Positions 31,799 through 42,762 of a stretch of 42,762 nt of DNA are shown here, piece by piece. The notes beneath the pieces are model-generated. The model saw only the letters and a list, made by a program, of their open reading frames with translations, was not told the DNA's origin and did no database searches. Position 1 is the first letter of the stretch, and each line of letters opens with the position of its first letter. Position numbers and translations under genes: made by a program. Origin of the DNA: Burkholderiales bacterium (lineage in GTDB: Bacteria; Pseudomonadota; Gammaproteobacteria; Burkholderiales; Burkholderiaceae_C); the NCBI GenBank assembly GCA_947446855.1, contig CANFIH010000014.1, positions 1 to 42,762 on the forward strand, read 5' to 3'.

Positions 31799-32554
31799 TT
31801 AGCTGCGGATTTTGTAGCCACTGCGCAGCAACTGCAGGGCAATCAGGCTGACGAGCAGCAAGGTGGATCCCACCACGGCAAAGCTCAGCCAGGGCGAGAC
31901 ATCGCTGACGCCGAAGAAGCCATAGCGGAAGCCGTCAATCATGTAGAAAAACGGATTGAAGTGACTCACAACCTGCCAAAACGGTGGCAATGAGTGAATC
32001 GAATAGAACACGCCGCTCAAAAAGGTCATGGGCATGACGACAAAATTCTGGAATGCCGCCAGCTGATCGAACTTTTCGGCCCACAGACCGGCAATCAAAC
32101 CCAGCGTGCCCATGAGGGCGGCACCCATAAAGGCAAACAGCAGAATCCACAGCGGCGCTTCAAAACTGAAGCCGGTGAAAAAGGCGGACACCGCAAACAC
32201 ACCCAGTCCGACGATGAGGCCGCGCAGGATGGAGGCGCCCACATAGGCCACAAACCAGTGCACATAGGACAAGGGCGTCAGCAGCAAAAACACCAGATTA
32301 CCCATGACCTTGCTCATGATGAGCGAGGACGAACTATTGGCAAACGCGTTTTGCAGCAGGCTCATCATGGCCAGACCGGGCACCAGAAAGGCCGTGTAGC
32401 CGATCTTGTCATAGACCTTGACATGGTTCTCCAGCGCGTGGCCGAAGATCAGCAAATACAGCATGGCGGTCAGCACCGGGCCAGCGATGGTCTGGAAGGC
32501 GACTTTCCAGAAGCGCAGGCTCTCTTTGTAGAGCAGGGTTTGCCAGCCGTTCAT
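31799..32554 (-). CDS. ABC-2 type transporter permease (YadH/NodJ-like)
   Basis: Six-TM ABC-2 membrane protein: WQTLLYKESLRFWKVAFQTIAGPVLTAMLYLLIFGHAL...GVFYSIHSLPPFWQVVSHFNPFFYMIDGFRYGFFG. Confidence 0.92.
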   Translation of the reverse strand: MNGWQTLLYKESLRFWKVAFQTIAGPVLTAMLYLLIFGHALENHVKVYDKIGYTAFLVPGLAMMSLLQNAFANSSSSLIMSKVMGNLVFLLLTPLSYVHWFVAYVGASILRGLIVGLGVFAVSAFFTGFSFEAPLWILLFAFMGAALMGTLGLIAGLWAEKFDQLAAFQNFVVMPMTFLSGVFYSIHSLPPFWQVVSHFNPFFYMIDGFRYGFFGVSDVSPWLSFAVVGSTLLLVSLIALQLLRSGYKIRS

Positions 32555-32557
32555 ATT

Positions 32558-32636
32558 GAAGCCCCCACGTTTCTCGCTGCGCGTAGTGCACTGACCCCCG
32601 AGGGGGCTTTCGCGCCTTGGGACGGCCCAGCGGCGC
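32558..32636 (-). repeat. GC-rich intergenic repeat, family 2, copy D (inverted relative to copy C)
   Basis: On the - strand: GCTGGGCCGTCCCAAGGCGCGAAAGCCCCCTCGGGGGTCAGTGCACTACGCGCAGCGAGAAACGTGGGGGC; shares GGCCG.CC.AAGG, CCCCTCGGGGG.CAG and ACGTGGGGGC-like blocks with copy C. Confidence 0.6.
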
Positions 32637-33596
32637 TCATGCCGCTACTCCCGTAGCGTGCACAGAACCCTTGTTCTGCGCCATCACATCCAGAAACACA
32701 TCTTCCAGATCGGCCTTGCGGATCTCAATATCGTGGGCCACCAAGCCGGCTTCGCGCACGGCGGCCAGATAGCTTTCAATCTCCAATGCATCATTGGCCG
32801 GAAACTGGACGATGCGGCCGGTGATACGCGCCTTGTCGGCCAAAGCTTTGGGCAACTCGGCATCGAGCTTGAAGCGCAGCACATTGCTGGAAGCGGCCTT
32901 GAGCAGGTCACTGGTCTTGTCCAGCGCCACAATGCGGCCGGTCTTGAGCATGGCAATGCGGCCGCACAGGGCCTCGGCCTCTTCCAGGTAATGGGTGGTC
33001 AACAAAACGGTGTGGCCTTCGCGATTCAGTTTGGCAATGAATTGCCACAGGGTCTGGCGCAGTTCCACATCCACACCGGCGGTCGGTTCGTCCAGCACGA
33101 TCACCGGGGGCTTGTGTACCAGAGCCTGCGCCACCAGCACACGGCGCTTCATGCCGCCGGAGAGCTGGCGCATATTGGCGTTGGCCTTGTCGGCCAGGCC
33201 CAGGCTTTCCAGCAGTTCGTCAATCCAGGCACCGTTGTTCTTGATGCCGAAGTAGCCGGACTGGATGTGCAGCAGTTCGCGCACATTGAAGAAGGGGTCG
33301 AACACCAGCTCTTGTGGCACCACGCCCAGGCTACGGCGCGCTGCGGCAAAGTCGGATTGCACGTCGTGGCCCAGCACGCTCACGCGTCCGTTGGTGGCCC
33401 GGGTGAGCCCGGCCAGCACGCTGATCATGGTGGTTTTGCCCGCTCCGTTGGGCCCCAGCAGGCCAAAAAACTCGCCCTCCTGGATATCGAGACTGACACC
33501 GTCAAGGGCCAGAAAGGTGCTACCGGCTGCGCTCGTTTTCGAGGACTTGGGCGACGGATAAGCTTTGGAGACGGATTGGAAGGAGATAGCGGTCAT
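32637..33596 (-). CDS. ABC transporter ATP-binding protein (YadG/NodI-like)
   Basis: GLLGPNGAGKTTMISVLAGLTR Walker A, QLSGGMKRRVLVAQALVHKPPVIVLDEPTAGVD signature and Walker B. Confidence 0.94.
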   Translation of the reverse strand: MTAISFQSVSKAYPSPKSSKTSAAGSTFLALDGVSLDIQEGEFFGLLGPNGAGKTTMISVLAGLTRATNGRVSVLGHDVQSDFAAARRSLGVVPQELVFDPFFNVRELLHIQSGYFGIKNNGAWIDELLESLGLADKANANMRQLSGGMKRRVLVAQALVHKPPVIVLDEPTAGVDVELRQTLWQFIAKLNREGHTVLLTTHYLEEAEALCGRIAMLKTGRIVALDKTSDLLKAASSNVLRFKLDAELPKALADKARITGRIVQFPANDALEIESYLAAVREAGLVAHDIEIRKADLEDVFLDVMAQNKGSVHATGVAA

Positions 33597-33645
33597 GGAA
33601 GCCCGCTATTTTACCTGTGCCGGGCAGGGTAGACCCGAACAAGGT

Positions 33646-33915
33646 CTAGGCAGCGGTGAGCAGGCCTTCAATCCCGTACAAAGCGGCCAGATCCCGCAGG
33701 CGGTCCGGCAGGCCCTTCACTGCAAACAGTTTGCCGGCACGGGCGCATTCCCTGCGCACTGCCAGTAACACGGCCAGCGCGGATGAATCAAAGCTATTGA
33801 GTGGCGCAGCATCGACCACGACTTGCTTATCGGCCTCGCGCTGCACATCCTGCGTCAGCTTTTCAAGGCAGTCGCTGGCCTGGGTCTGGGTAAGGATGGC
33901 GGGCAAAATGAGCAT
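33646..33915 (-). CDS. mlaB: STAS-domain protein MlaB
   Basis: VVVDAAPLNSFDSSALAVLLAVRRECARAGKLFAVKGLPDRLRDLAALYGIEGLL; at the end of the mla locus. Confidence 0.88.
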   Translation of the reverse strand: MLILPAILTQTQASDCLEKLTQDVQREADKQVVVDAAPLNSFDSSALAVLLAVRRECARAGKLFAVKGLPDRLRDLAALYGIEGLLTAA

Positions 33916-33916
33916 A

Positions 33917-34555
33917 TCAAGACTTCTTGGCGTTGGCTTTGTTACGTTCTACCAGCGTGGTAATCAGCCCGTCAAGTCCCTTGGCATTGATCTCGGCGGA
34001 AAACTGGCTTTTGTAGCTTTCCACCAGCCACACGCCCAGCACGTTGATGTTGTAAATCTTCCAACCCGCACCCTGACCGGGTGTTTTGACCAAGCGGTAA
34101 TCGAGTTGAATCGGGTCGCCACCGCCCTTGACCTCTGAACGCACAATCACTTCCTTGTCTTCCGGACTGGCACGCAGCGGCTTCATGGCAATGACCTGGT
34201 CACTGACCTGACCCAGCGCACCGGCATATGTACGCACCAGCAGAGTCTTGAACTCGTCCTGCAGACGCTTTTGCTGCTCGGGCGAGGCCTGACGCCAGGC
34301 CGGACCGACCGAGGAGGCCGTCATGCGTTGAAAATCCAGATTGGGAAGAATCTTGGCATCCACCAGGGCGACGATCTTGGTCAGGTCGCCAGCGCGCATG
34401 GCTTTGTCGGCTTTGATGGCGTCCAGCACCTCAACCGACAAACGTTTGATCAACACATCCGGCGCTTCGTCCTCCGCGCGCGCTTGCATGCCCAGGCCCA
34501 AGCCCGCCACCAGGGAAAAACCAACTACCAGCTTGCGCAAAAACTCTCTTTTCAT
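33917..34555 (-). CDS. mlaC: phospholipid-binding periplasmic protein MlaC (start trimmed to MKREFLRKL)
   Basis: Signal peptide; SVGPAWRQASPEQQKRLQDEFKTLLVRTYAGAL; GWKIYNINVLGVWLVESYKSQFSAEI. Confidence 0.95.
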   Translation of the reverse strand: MKREFLRKLVVGFSLVAGLGLGMQARAEDEAPDVLIKRLSVEVLDAIKADKAMRAGDLTKIVALVDAKILPNLDFQRMTASSVGPAWRQASPEQQKRLQDEFKTLLVRTYAGALGQVSDQVIAMKPLRASPEDKEVIVRSEVKGGGDPIQLDYRLVKTPGQGAGWKIYNINVLGVWLVESYKSQFSAEINAKGLDGLITTLVERNKANAKKS

Positions 34556-34636
34556 GGCTACTTTTCTAGACAAAAACATGCTTTGCATTATGTACCCCCC
34601 ACTTTTTTGCTGCGTTGCGAGGACGTAAAGACTGTA

Positions 34637-35359
34637 TCAGGGCGCGCTGTCGTCTTCCGGCGGATTGCCGTCGTACTCGATATTGCGCTGACGCTGGAAG
34701 TAGGCGTCGCGCCGGAATGAATAGGCATCCAAGGCCGCTCCCTCCAGCACGTCACTGACATTCAGGTATTTGGCACGCAGGTCGATCACATCTGCAATCG
34801 GCAGCAGGGTGCGCGTGTCCTGGTCGCCGATGTTGTATAGCGGCATGCCACGGGTATCGACGGGCATGCCCGCGACCTCACGCAAGGTGCGCGGCCCAAA
34901 AAAGGGCAACACCACGTAGGGGCCTGGTGGCACGCCCCAGCGCCCCAGCGTCAAGCCAAAATCTGCCGTATGGCGTTCGATATTGAGGTCGCTGGCCACA
35001 TCAAATACACCCAGCAGGCCAATGGTGCTGTTGACCATGACCCGGCCGACACTGTCACTGAACTCCTGGCCACGCCCCTGCAGTCCGTTGTTGACAGCGG
35101 ACCACACATCTTCCAGGTTGTTGAAGAAGTTCCCCACGCCCTTGCGAAACCAATCGGGCGTGACGGCCTTGTAGCCAATGGCCACCGGTTTGATCACGGC
35201 TTTGTCGGCCACCTCGTTGAACCCGAACACCGCACGATTAAACGACTCGATCGGATCGCGCGCATTCGGCTGTGCCACTGTGGCGCAGCCTTGCAACACC
35301 AGGATACCGAGCAGCGCCAGGATGCGCCAGGCACCCCCACCAAGCACCGCCGCTCTCAT
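34637..35359 (-). CDS. mlaA: MlaA/VacJ lipoprotein
   Basis: Lipobox LQGC; DPIESFNRAVFGFNEVADKAVIKPVAIGYKAVTPDWFRKGVGNFFNNLED; DFGLTLGRWGVPPGPYVVLPFFGPRTLRE. Confidence 0.97.
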   Translation of the reverse strand: MRAAVLGGGAWRILALLGILVLQGCATVAQPNARDPIESFNRAVFGFNEVADKAVIKPVAIGYKAVTPDWFRKGVGNFFNNLEDVWSAVNNGLQGRGQEFSDSVGRVMVNSTIGLLGVFDVASDLNIERHTADFGLTLGRWGVPPGPYVVLPFFGPRTLREVAGMPVDTRGMPLYNIGDQDTRTLLPIADVIDLRAKYLNVSDVLEGAALDAYSFRRDAYFQRQRNIEYDGNPPEDDSAP

Positions 35360-35838
35360 GGCTTGGCCTTGTCGGCGCCGGGGCCGTCCGCTGCCTTGCT
35401 GTAGAGAAACTGGCTGATCAGGTTCTCCAGCACCACGGCCGACTGGGTGGTGCTGATCGCATCCCCTGCGGCCAGGTTGGCGCTATCGGCACCGGCCTCA
35501 ATGCCGATGTATTGCTCACCGAGCAGACCGCTGGTCAGTATCTTGAGCGAGCTGTCTTTGGGAAAGGTGTAGCGCTTGTCCATGGACAAGGTCACTTTGG
35601 CCTGGAAGCTCTTGTCGTCAAAGGTAATGCCATCGACATGACCCACCACCACTCCGCTGCTTTTGACCGCAGCCTTGGGCTTGAGCCCCCCGATGTTGTC
35701 AAACTTGGCCGTCACCTGGTAACCCTTGTCAAAGCTGATCGTGAGCAGGTTGGCCGCCTGCAGGGCCAGAAAGACCAAGGCTGCGCCACCCAGCAGCACA
35801 AACAGGCCGACCCATACATCCGTGTTGGAGCGTTGCAT
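35356..35838 (-). CDS. mlaD: MlaD, MCE-domain phospholipid transporter subunit
   Basis: VWVGLFVLLGGAALVFLALQAANL N-terminal TM; MCE domain VTAKFDNIGGLKPKAAVKSSGVVVGHV; GLLGEQYIGIEAGA. Confidence 0.96.
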   Translation of the reverse strand: MQRSNTDVWVGLFVLLGGAALVFLALQAANLLTISFDKGYQVTAKFDNIGGLKPKAAVKSSGVVVGHVDGITFDDKSFQAKVTLSMDKRYTFPKDSSLKILTSGLLGEQYIGIEAGADSANLAAGDAISTTQSAVVLENLISQFLYSKAADGPGADKAKP

Positions 35839-35849
35839 GTTTTTTTCTC

Positions 35850-36632
35850 CTAAATACTGAACATCATTGCGGTCAGGACAAAGTCCAGAGCCAACACCGT
35901 AAGCGAAGCCATGACCACGGTGCGCGTGGTCGCGTGCGCCACGCCCTCGGGCGTAGGCTGGGCCTCAAACCCTTGCAGCAGCGCGACAAAGCTGACAGCA
36001 AAACCGAACACCACGCTCTTGATGGCGCCGTTGCCCACATCCTTCCAGACATCGACCCCGCTTTGCATCTGGCTCCAGAAAGCACCTTCGTCAATACCGA
36101 TCAAGAGAACGCAAACCACCCAGCCGCCAATCACACCCACCGCGCTGAACACAGCAGCCAGCAGCGGCATGGCGATCACCGCACCCCAGAAGCGCGGCGC
36201 CAGAATGCGCTGCACCGGGTCCACCGCCATCATTTCCATGGCACTGAGTTGCTCGCCGGCCTTCATCAAACCAATTTCTGCGGTGAGCGAAGTACCGGCC
36301 CGACCAGCGAACAGCAGGGCCGTAATCACCGGCCCGAATTCGCGCACCAGACTCAGACTGATCAACACCCCCACGGAATCCGCCGCACCAAAGCGCTGCA
36401 GGCCGTAGTAGTACTGCAAGCCCATGACAAAGCCCACAAAAACACCCGACACGGCAATGATGGCCAGCGAGTAATTGCCCATGAAGTGGACCTGGTCACG
36501 CAACAGCGCCGGGCGCTTGAGCGTGGCACCAATGGAGGCCAGCAGACGCAGAAACAGGCGGGCGGCGAAGCCCATGTCCGCCAAGGTGCTGCGAACGGCA
36601 AAACCCACCTCAGCCGGTTTGTACCAACTCAT
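35850..36632 (-). CDS. mlaE: MlaE permease
   Basis: REFGPVITALLFAGRAGTSLTAEIGLMKAGEQLSAMEMMAVDPVQRILAPRFWG. Confidence 0.97.
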   Translation of the reverse strand: MSWYKPAEVGFAVRSTLADMGFAARLFLRLLASIGATLKRPALLRDQVHFMGNYSLAIIAVSGVFVGFVMGLQYYYGLQRFGAADSVGVLISLSLVREFGPVITALLFAGRAGTSLTAEIGLMKAGEQLSAMEMMAVDPVQRILAPRFWGAVIAMPLLAAVFSAVGVIGGWVVCVLLIGIDEGAFWSQMQSGVDVWKDVGNGAIKSVVFGFAVSFVALLQGFEAQPTPEGVAHATTRTVVMASLTVLALDFVLTAMMFSI

Positions 36633-37468
36633 TGTGCGGCTCCGGTGGAAAAGTCGGCATCCACGCTGGCTGCGGGGTAGTGAAAACGCACCGGCCCTTC
36701 GGGCAGTGCATTGACAAACTGGTGCACCAGCGGGTTGGCACTGTGGCGCACTTCATCAGGCGTGCCCTGGGCGGCAATCTTGCCATTGGCAATGATGATG
36801 ACCTGATCGGCAATGTGAAAGGTCTCTTCCAGATCATGCGAGACCACGATGCTGGTCAGCCCCATGGCATCGTTGAGCTGGCGGATCAGGCGCGCAGCGG
36901 TACCCAGGGAAATCGGGTCCAGCCCGGCAAAGGGCTCGTCATACATCACCAGCTCCGGGTCCAGCGCAATGGCGCGGGCCAGAGCCACACGCCGCGCCAT
37001 GCCGCCGGAAACTTCCGAGGGCATCAGATCCCGCGCACCGCGCAGGCCCACAGCGTTGAGCTTCATCAGCACCACATCGCGGATCAGGTCTTCAGAGAGA
37101 TCGGTGTGCTCGCGCAAGGGAAAAGCCACGTTGTCAAACACACTCAGGTCGGTGAACAGGGCGCCAAACTGGAACAGCATGCCCATGCGCCGGCGCGCCA
37201 GGTACAGGGCGTCGCGATTCATCCGGCCCACATCCAGTGCCTCACCAGAGCCTTTCAGTCCATGCAGCATGACCTGGCCTTGCTGTGCCTTGAACTGCCC
37301 GCCAATCAAACGCATGACGGTGGTCTTGCCGCCGCCCGACGCACCCATGAGCGCCGTGACCTTGCCGCGCGGAATGGTGAAGGACACGTCGTCCAGGATC
37401 AGCCGCTCGCCATAGCCGAAGCGGACGTTCTTGAATTCGACGAGGGAAGTGGAAGAAGGTGTGACCAT
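36629..37468 (-). CDS. mlaF: MlaF ATP-binding protein
   Basis: ALMGASGGGKTTVMRLIGG; EVSGGMARRVALARAIALDPELVMYDEPFAGLDPI. The start at 37468 is unusual (see findings). Confidence 0.96.
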   Translation of the reverse strand: MVTPSSTSLVEFKNVRFGYGERLILDDVSFTIPRGKVTALMGASGGGKTTVMRLIGGQFKAQQGQVMLHGLKGSGEALDVGRMNRDALYLARRRMGMLFQFGALFTDLSVFDNVAFPLREHTDLSEDLIRDVVLMKLNAVGLRGARDLMPSEVSGGMARRVALARAIALDPELVMYDEPFAGLDPISLGTAARLIRQLNDAMGLTSIVVSHDLEETFHIADQVIIIANGKIAAQGTPDEVRHSANPLVHQFVNALPEGPVRFHYPAASVDADFSTGAAQ

Positions 37469-37501
37469 AAAAAAACAAAAGCCAGCATGAATCTGGCTTT
37501 T
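37466..37501 (-). terminator. Rho-independent terminator of gltBD, overlapping the predicted mlaF start codon
   Basis: On the - strand: AAAAGCCAG-ATTCATG-CTGGCTTTT followed by GTTTTTTTATG (9-bp stem, T-tract). Confidence 0.85.
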
Positions 37502-37521
37502 GCATCATAAGGGATAACGCT

Positions 37522-37610
37522 TAGCCCCGAGCAGGGCCGCCCCAAACGGGGCTACACCCGCATGGGGGGCGTGAGCCACGCACAGCGGGCGAGCTCGGGG
37601 GCGCCATTTC
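37522..37610 (+). repeat. Structured GC-rich intergenic segment, possible diverged copy E of repeat family 2
   Basis: Contains TAGCCCCG..CGGGGCTA (37522-37554), GCGTG-AGC-CACGC (37569-37581), and blocks GGCCGCCC.AA, GGGGGGC, GGGGGC..TTTCATC shared with copy C. Confidence 0.45.
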
Positions 37611-39081
37611 ATCGCGGCAGGACGCTGCTGCCCATGAGGAACTCGTCCACCGCACGCGCTGCCTGACGGCCTTCGCGGATGGCCCACACCACCAGGCTCT
37701 GACCACGACGCATGTCACCGGCAGCAAACACCTTGGGCACATTGGTGGTGTAGCAACCTGCAGCGTCTGTAGTCGCCTTGGCATTGCCACGGGCATCCTT
37801 ATCCACACCAAAGGCTTCGAGGACGGTAGCCACCGGATTGACAAAGCCCATGGCCAGCAGCACCAGGTCGGCCTTGAGGATTTTCTCGGAGCCGGCCACT
37901 TCGACCATCTTGCCTTCCTTCCACTCCACCTGCACCGTCTTCAGACCGGTGACCTTGCCTTTTTCACCGATGAATTCCTTGGTGGAAATGGCAAACACGC
38001 GCTCGCAGCCTTCGTCGTGGCTGGAACTGGTGCGCAATTTCAGCGGCCAGTAGGGCCAGGTCATGGGGCGGTTTTCTTCCACCGGCGGCTGGGGCATGAC
38101 CTCAAACTGCGTGACGCTGACCGCGCCATGCCGGTTGCTGGTACCCACGCAATCGGAGCCGGTGTCGCCGCCGCCGATGACGATGACATGCTTGCCGTCG
38201 GCGCGCAACTGGCCCTTGAGCTTGTCGCCGGCGTTGACCTTGTTTTGCTGCGGCAGGAATTCCATCGCAAAGTGGATGCCGTCGAGTTCGCGGCCGGGCA
38301 CCGGCAGATCGCGCGATTGCTCGGAACCGCCCGTCAGCACCACGGCGTCAAAGTCTTTGTTGAGCTGTTCAGCGGAAATGGTTTCCTTGGCCCAGTTGGT
38401 GACCTTGGAGCCCTTGGGCATTTCACCGATCAGCACGCCGGTGCGAATCGTCACACCCTCGGCCTTGAGCTGTTCGGCGCGGCGGTCGATGTGCGACTTT
38501 TCCATCTTGAAATCGGGAATGCCGTAACGCAACAGGCCACCAATGCGGTCGTTCTTTTCGAACAGGGTCACGTCGTGGCCGGCACGTGCCAGTTGCTGGC
38601 TTGCTGCCATTCCGGCAGGGCCGGAGCCGACCACGGCGACTTTTTTGCCGGTCTTGGTCTTGGCCGGTTGGGCCACCACCCAGCCTTCGTGCCAGGCGCG
38701 GTCGATGATGGCGTGCTCGATGGACTTGATGCCCACCGCTTCCTCGTTGACGTTCAGGGTGCAGGCGGCCTCGCACGGTGCGGGGCAGATGCGGCCGGTG
38801 AACTCGGGGAAGTTGTTGGTGCTGTGCAGCACGTCGATAGCGGCCTTCCAGTCGCCGCGGTACACCAGATCGTTGAAATCCGGAATGATGTTATTGACCG
38901 GGCAGCCGTTGTTGCAAAACGGTGTGCCGCAGTCCATGCAGCGCGCAGCCTGCTTGTTGGCCTGGACATCGTCCAGACCGATGACAAATTCCTTGTAATT
39001 CTTGAGACGTTCGGCAACGGGCTTGTAGCCCTCCTCGATGCGCTCAAACTCCATGAATCCCGTGATTTTTCCCATATTCAC
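37609..39081 (-). CDS. gltD: glutamate synthase small subunit
   Basis: [94 protein letters not shown]. Confidence 0.97.
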   Translation of the reverse strand: MNMGKITGFMEFERIEEGYKPVAERLKNYKEFVIGLDDVQANKQAARCMDCGTPFCNNGCPVNNIIPDFNDLVYRGDWKAAIDVLHSTNNFPEFTGRICPAPCEAACTLNVNEEAVGIKSIEHAIIDRAWHEGWVVAQPAKTKTGKKVAVVGSGPAGMAASQQLARAGHDVTLFEKNDRIGGLLRYGIPDFKMEKSHIDRRAEQLKAEGVTIRTGVLIGEMPKGSKVTNWAKETISAEQLNKDFDAVVLTGGSEQSRDLPVPGRELDGIHFAMEFLPQQNKVNAGDKLKGQLRADGKHVIVIGGGDTGSDCVGTSNRHGAVSVTQFEVMPQPPVEENRPMTWPYWPLKLRTSSSHDEGCERVFAISTKEFIGEKGKVTGLKTVQVEWKEGKMVEVAGSEKILKADLVLLAMGFVNPVATVLEAFGVDKDARGNAKATTDAAGCYTTNVPKVFAAGDMRRGQSLVVWAIREGRQAARAVDEFLMGSSVLPR

Positions 39082-39146
39082 TCCTTGGCGGCCCGGCGCA
39101 CACGCACCGGGCCAATGGCTTTTAAAACTTGCGACTTGGCTGCCAA

Positions 39147-42762
<3,616 letters not shown>

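Overview
This 42.8 kb window is a gene-dense, high-GC stretch of what looks like the core chromosome of a betaproteobacterium. Burkholderiales, probably Comamonadaceae/Rhodoferax-like, is an inference from gene content and order. On the + strand: the 3' end of rfbA, rfbC, pilB-pilC-pilD-coaE-zapD-yacG, a DUF721/DciA-like gene, mscL and a DegS/HtrA-like protease. On the - strand: mutT, a DUF815 ATPase, argJ, secA, an M23 peptidase, tRNA-Thr(TGT), sspB/sspA, petABC, pdxA, a Nif3-like gene, a YkgJ-like gene, tatABC, hinT, the histidine genes (hisE,I,F,A,H,B,D,G), murA, bolA, an ABC-2 exporter pair, the complete mla locus (mlaFEDACB order), gltD, and gltB truncated at the window edge. I see no prophage, IS element, CRISPR array or obvious defence island. 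The most interesting signals are intergenic. (1) A two-hairpin element occurs at 7684-7760 and 24651-24731, each 11-12 nt after a stop codon. Five of its base-pair positions differ between copies in a compensatory way. (2) A second GC-rich repeat family occurs at about 26973-27049, 32558-32636 and, more diverged, 37522-37610. (3) An intrinsic terminator U-tract abuts the predicted mlaF start codon. (4) hisC is absent from the his cluster, and a small putatively secreted protein sits between hisD and hisB. All calls come from reading the sequence and the supplied ORFs; no database search was run.
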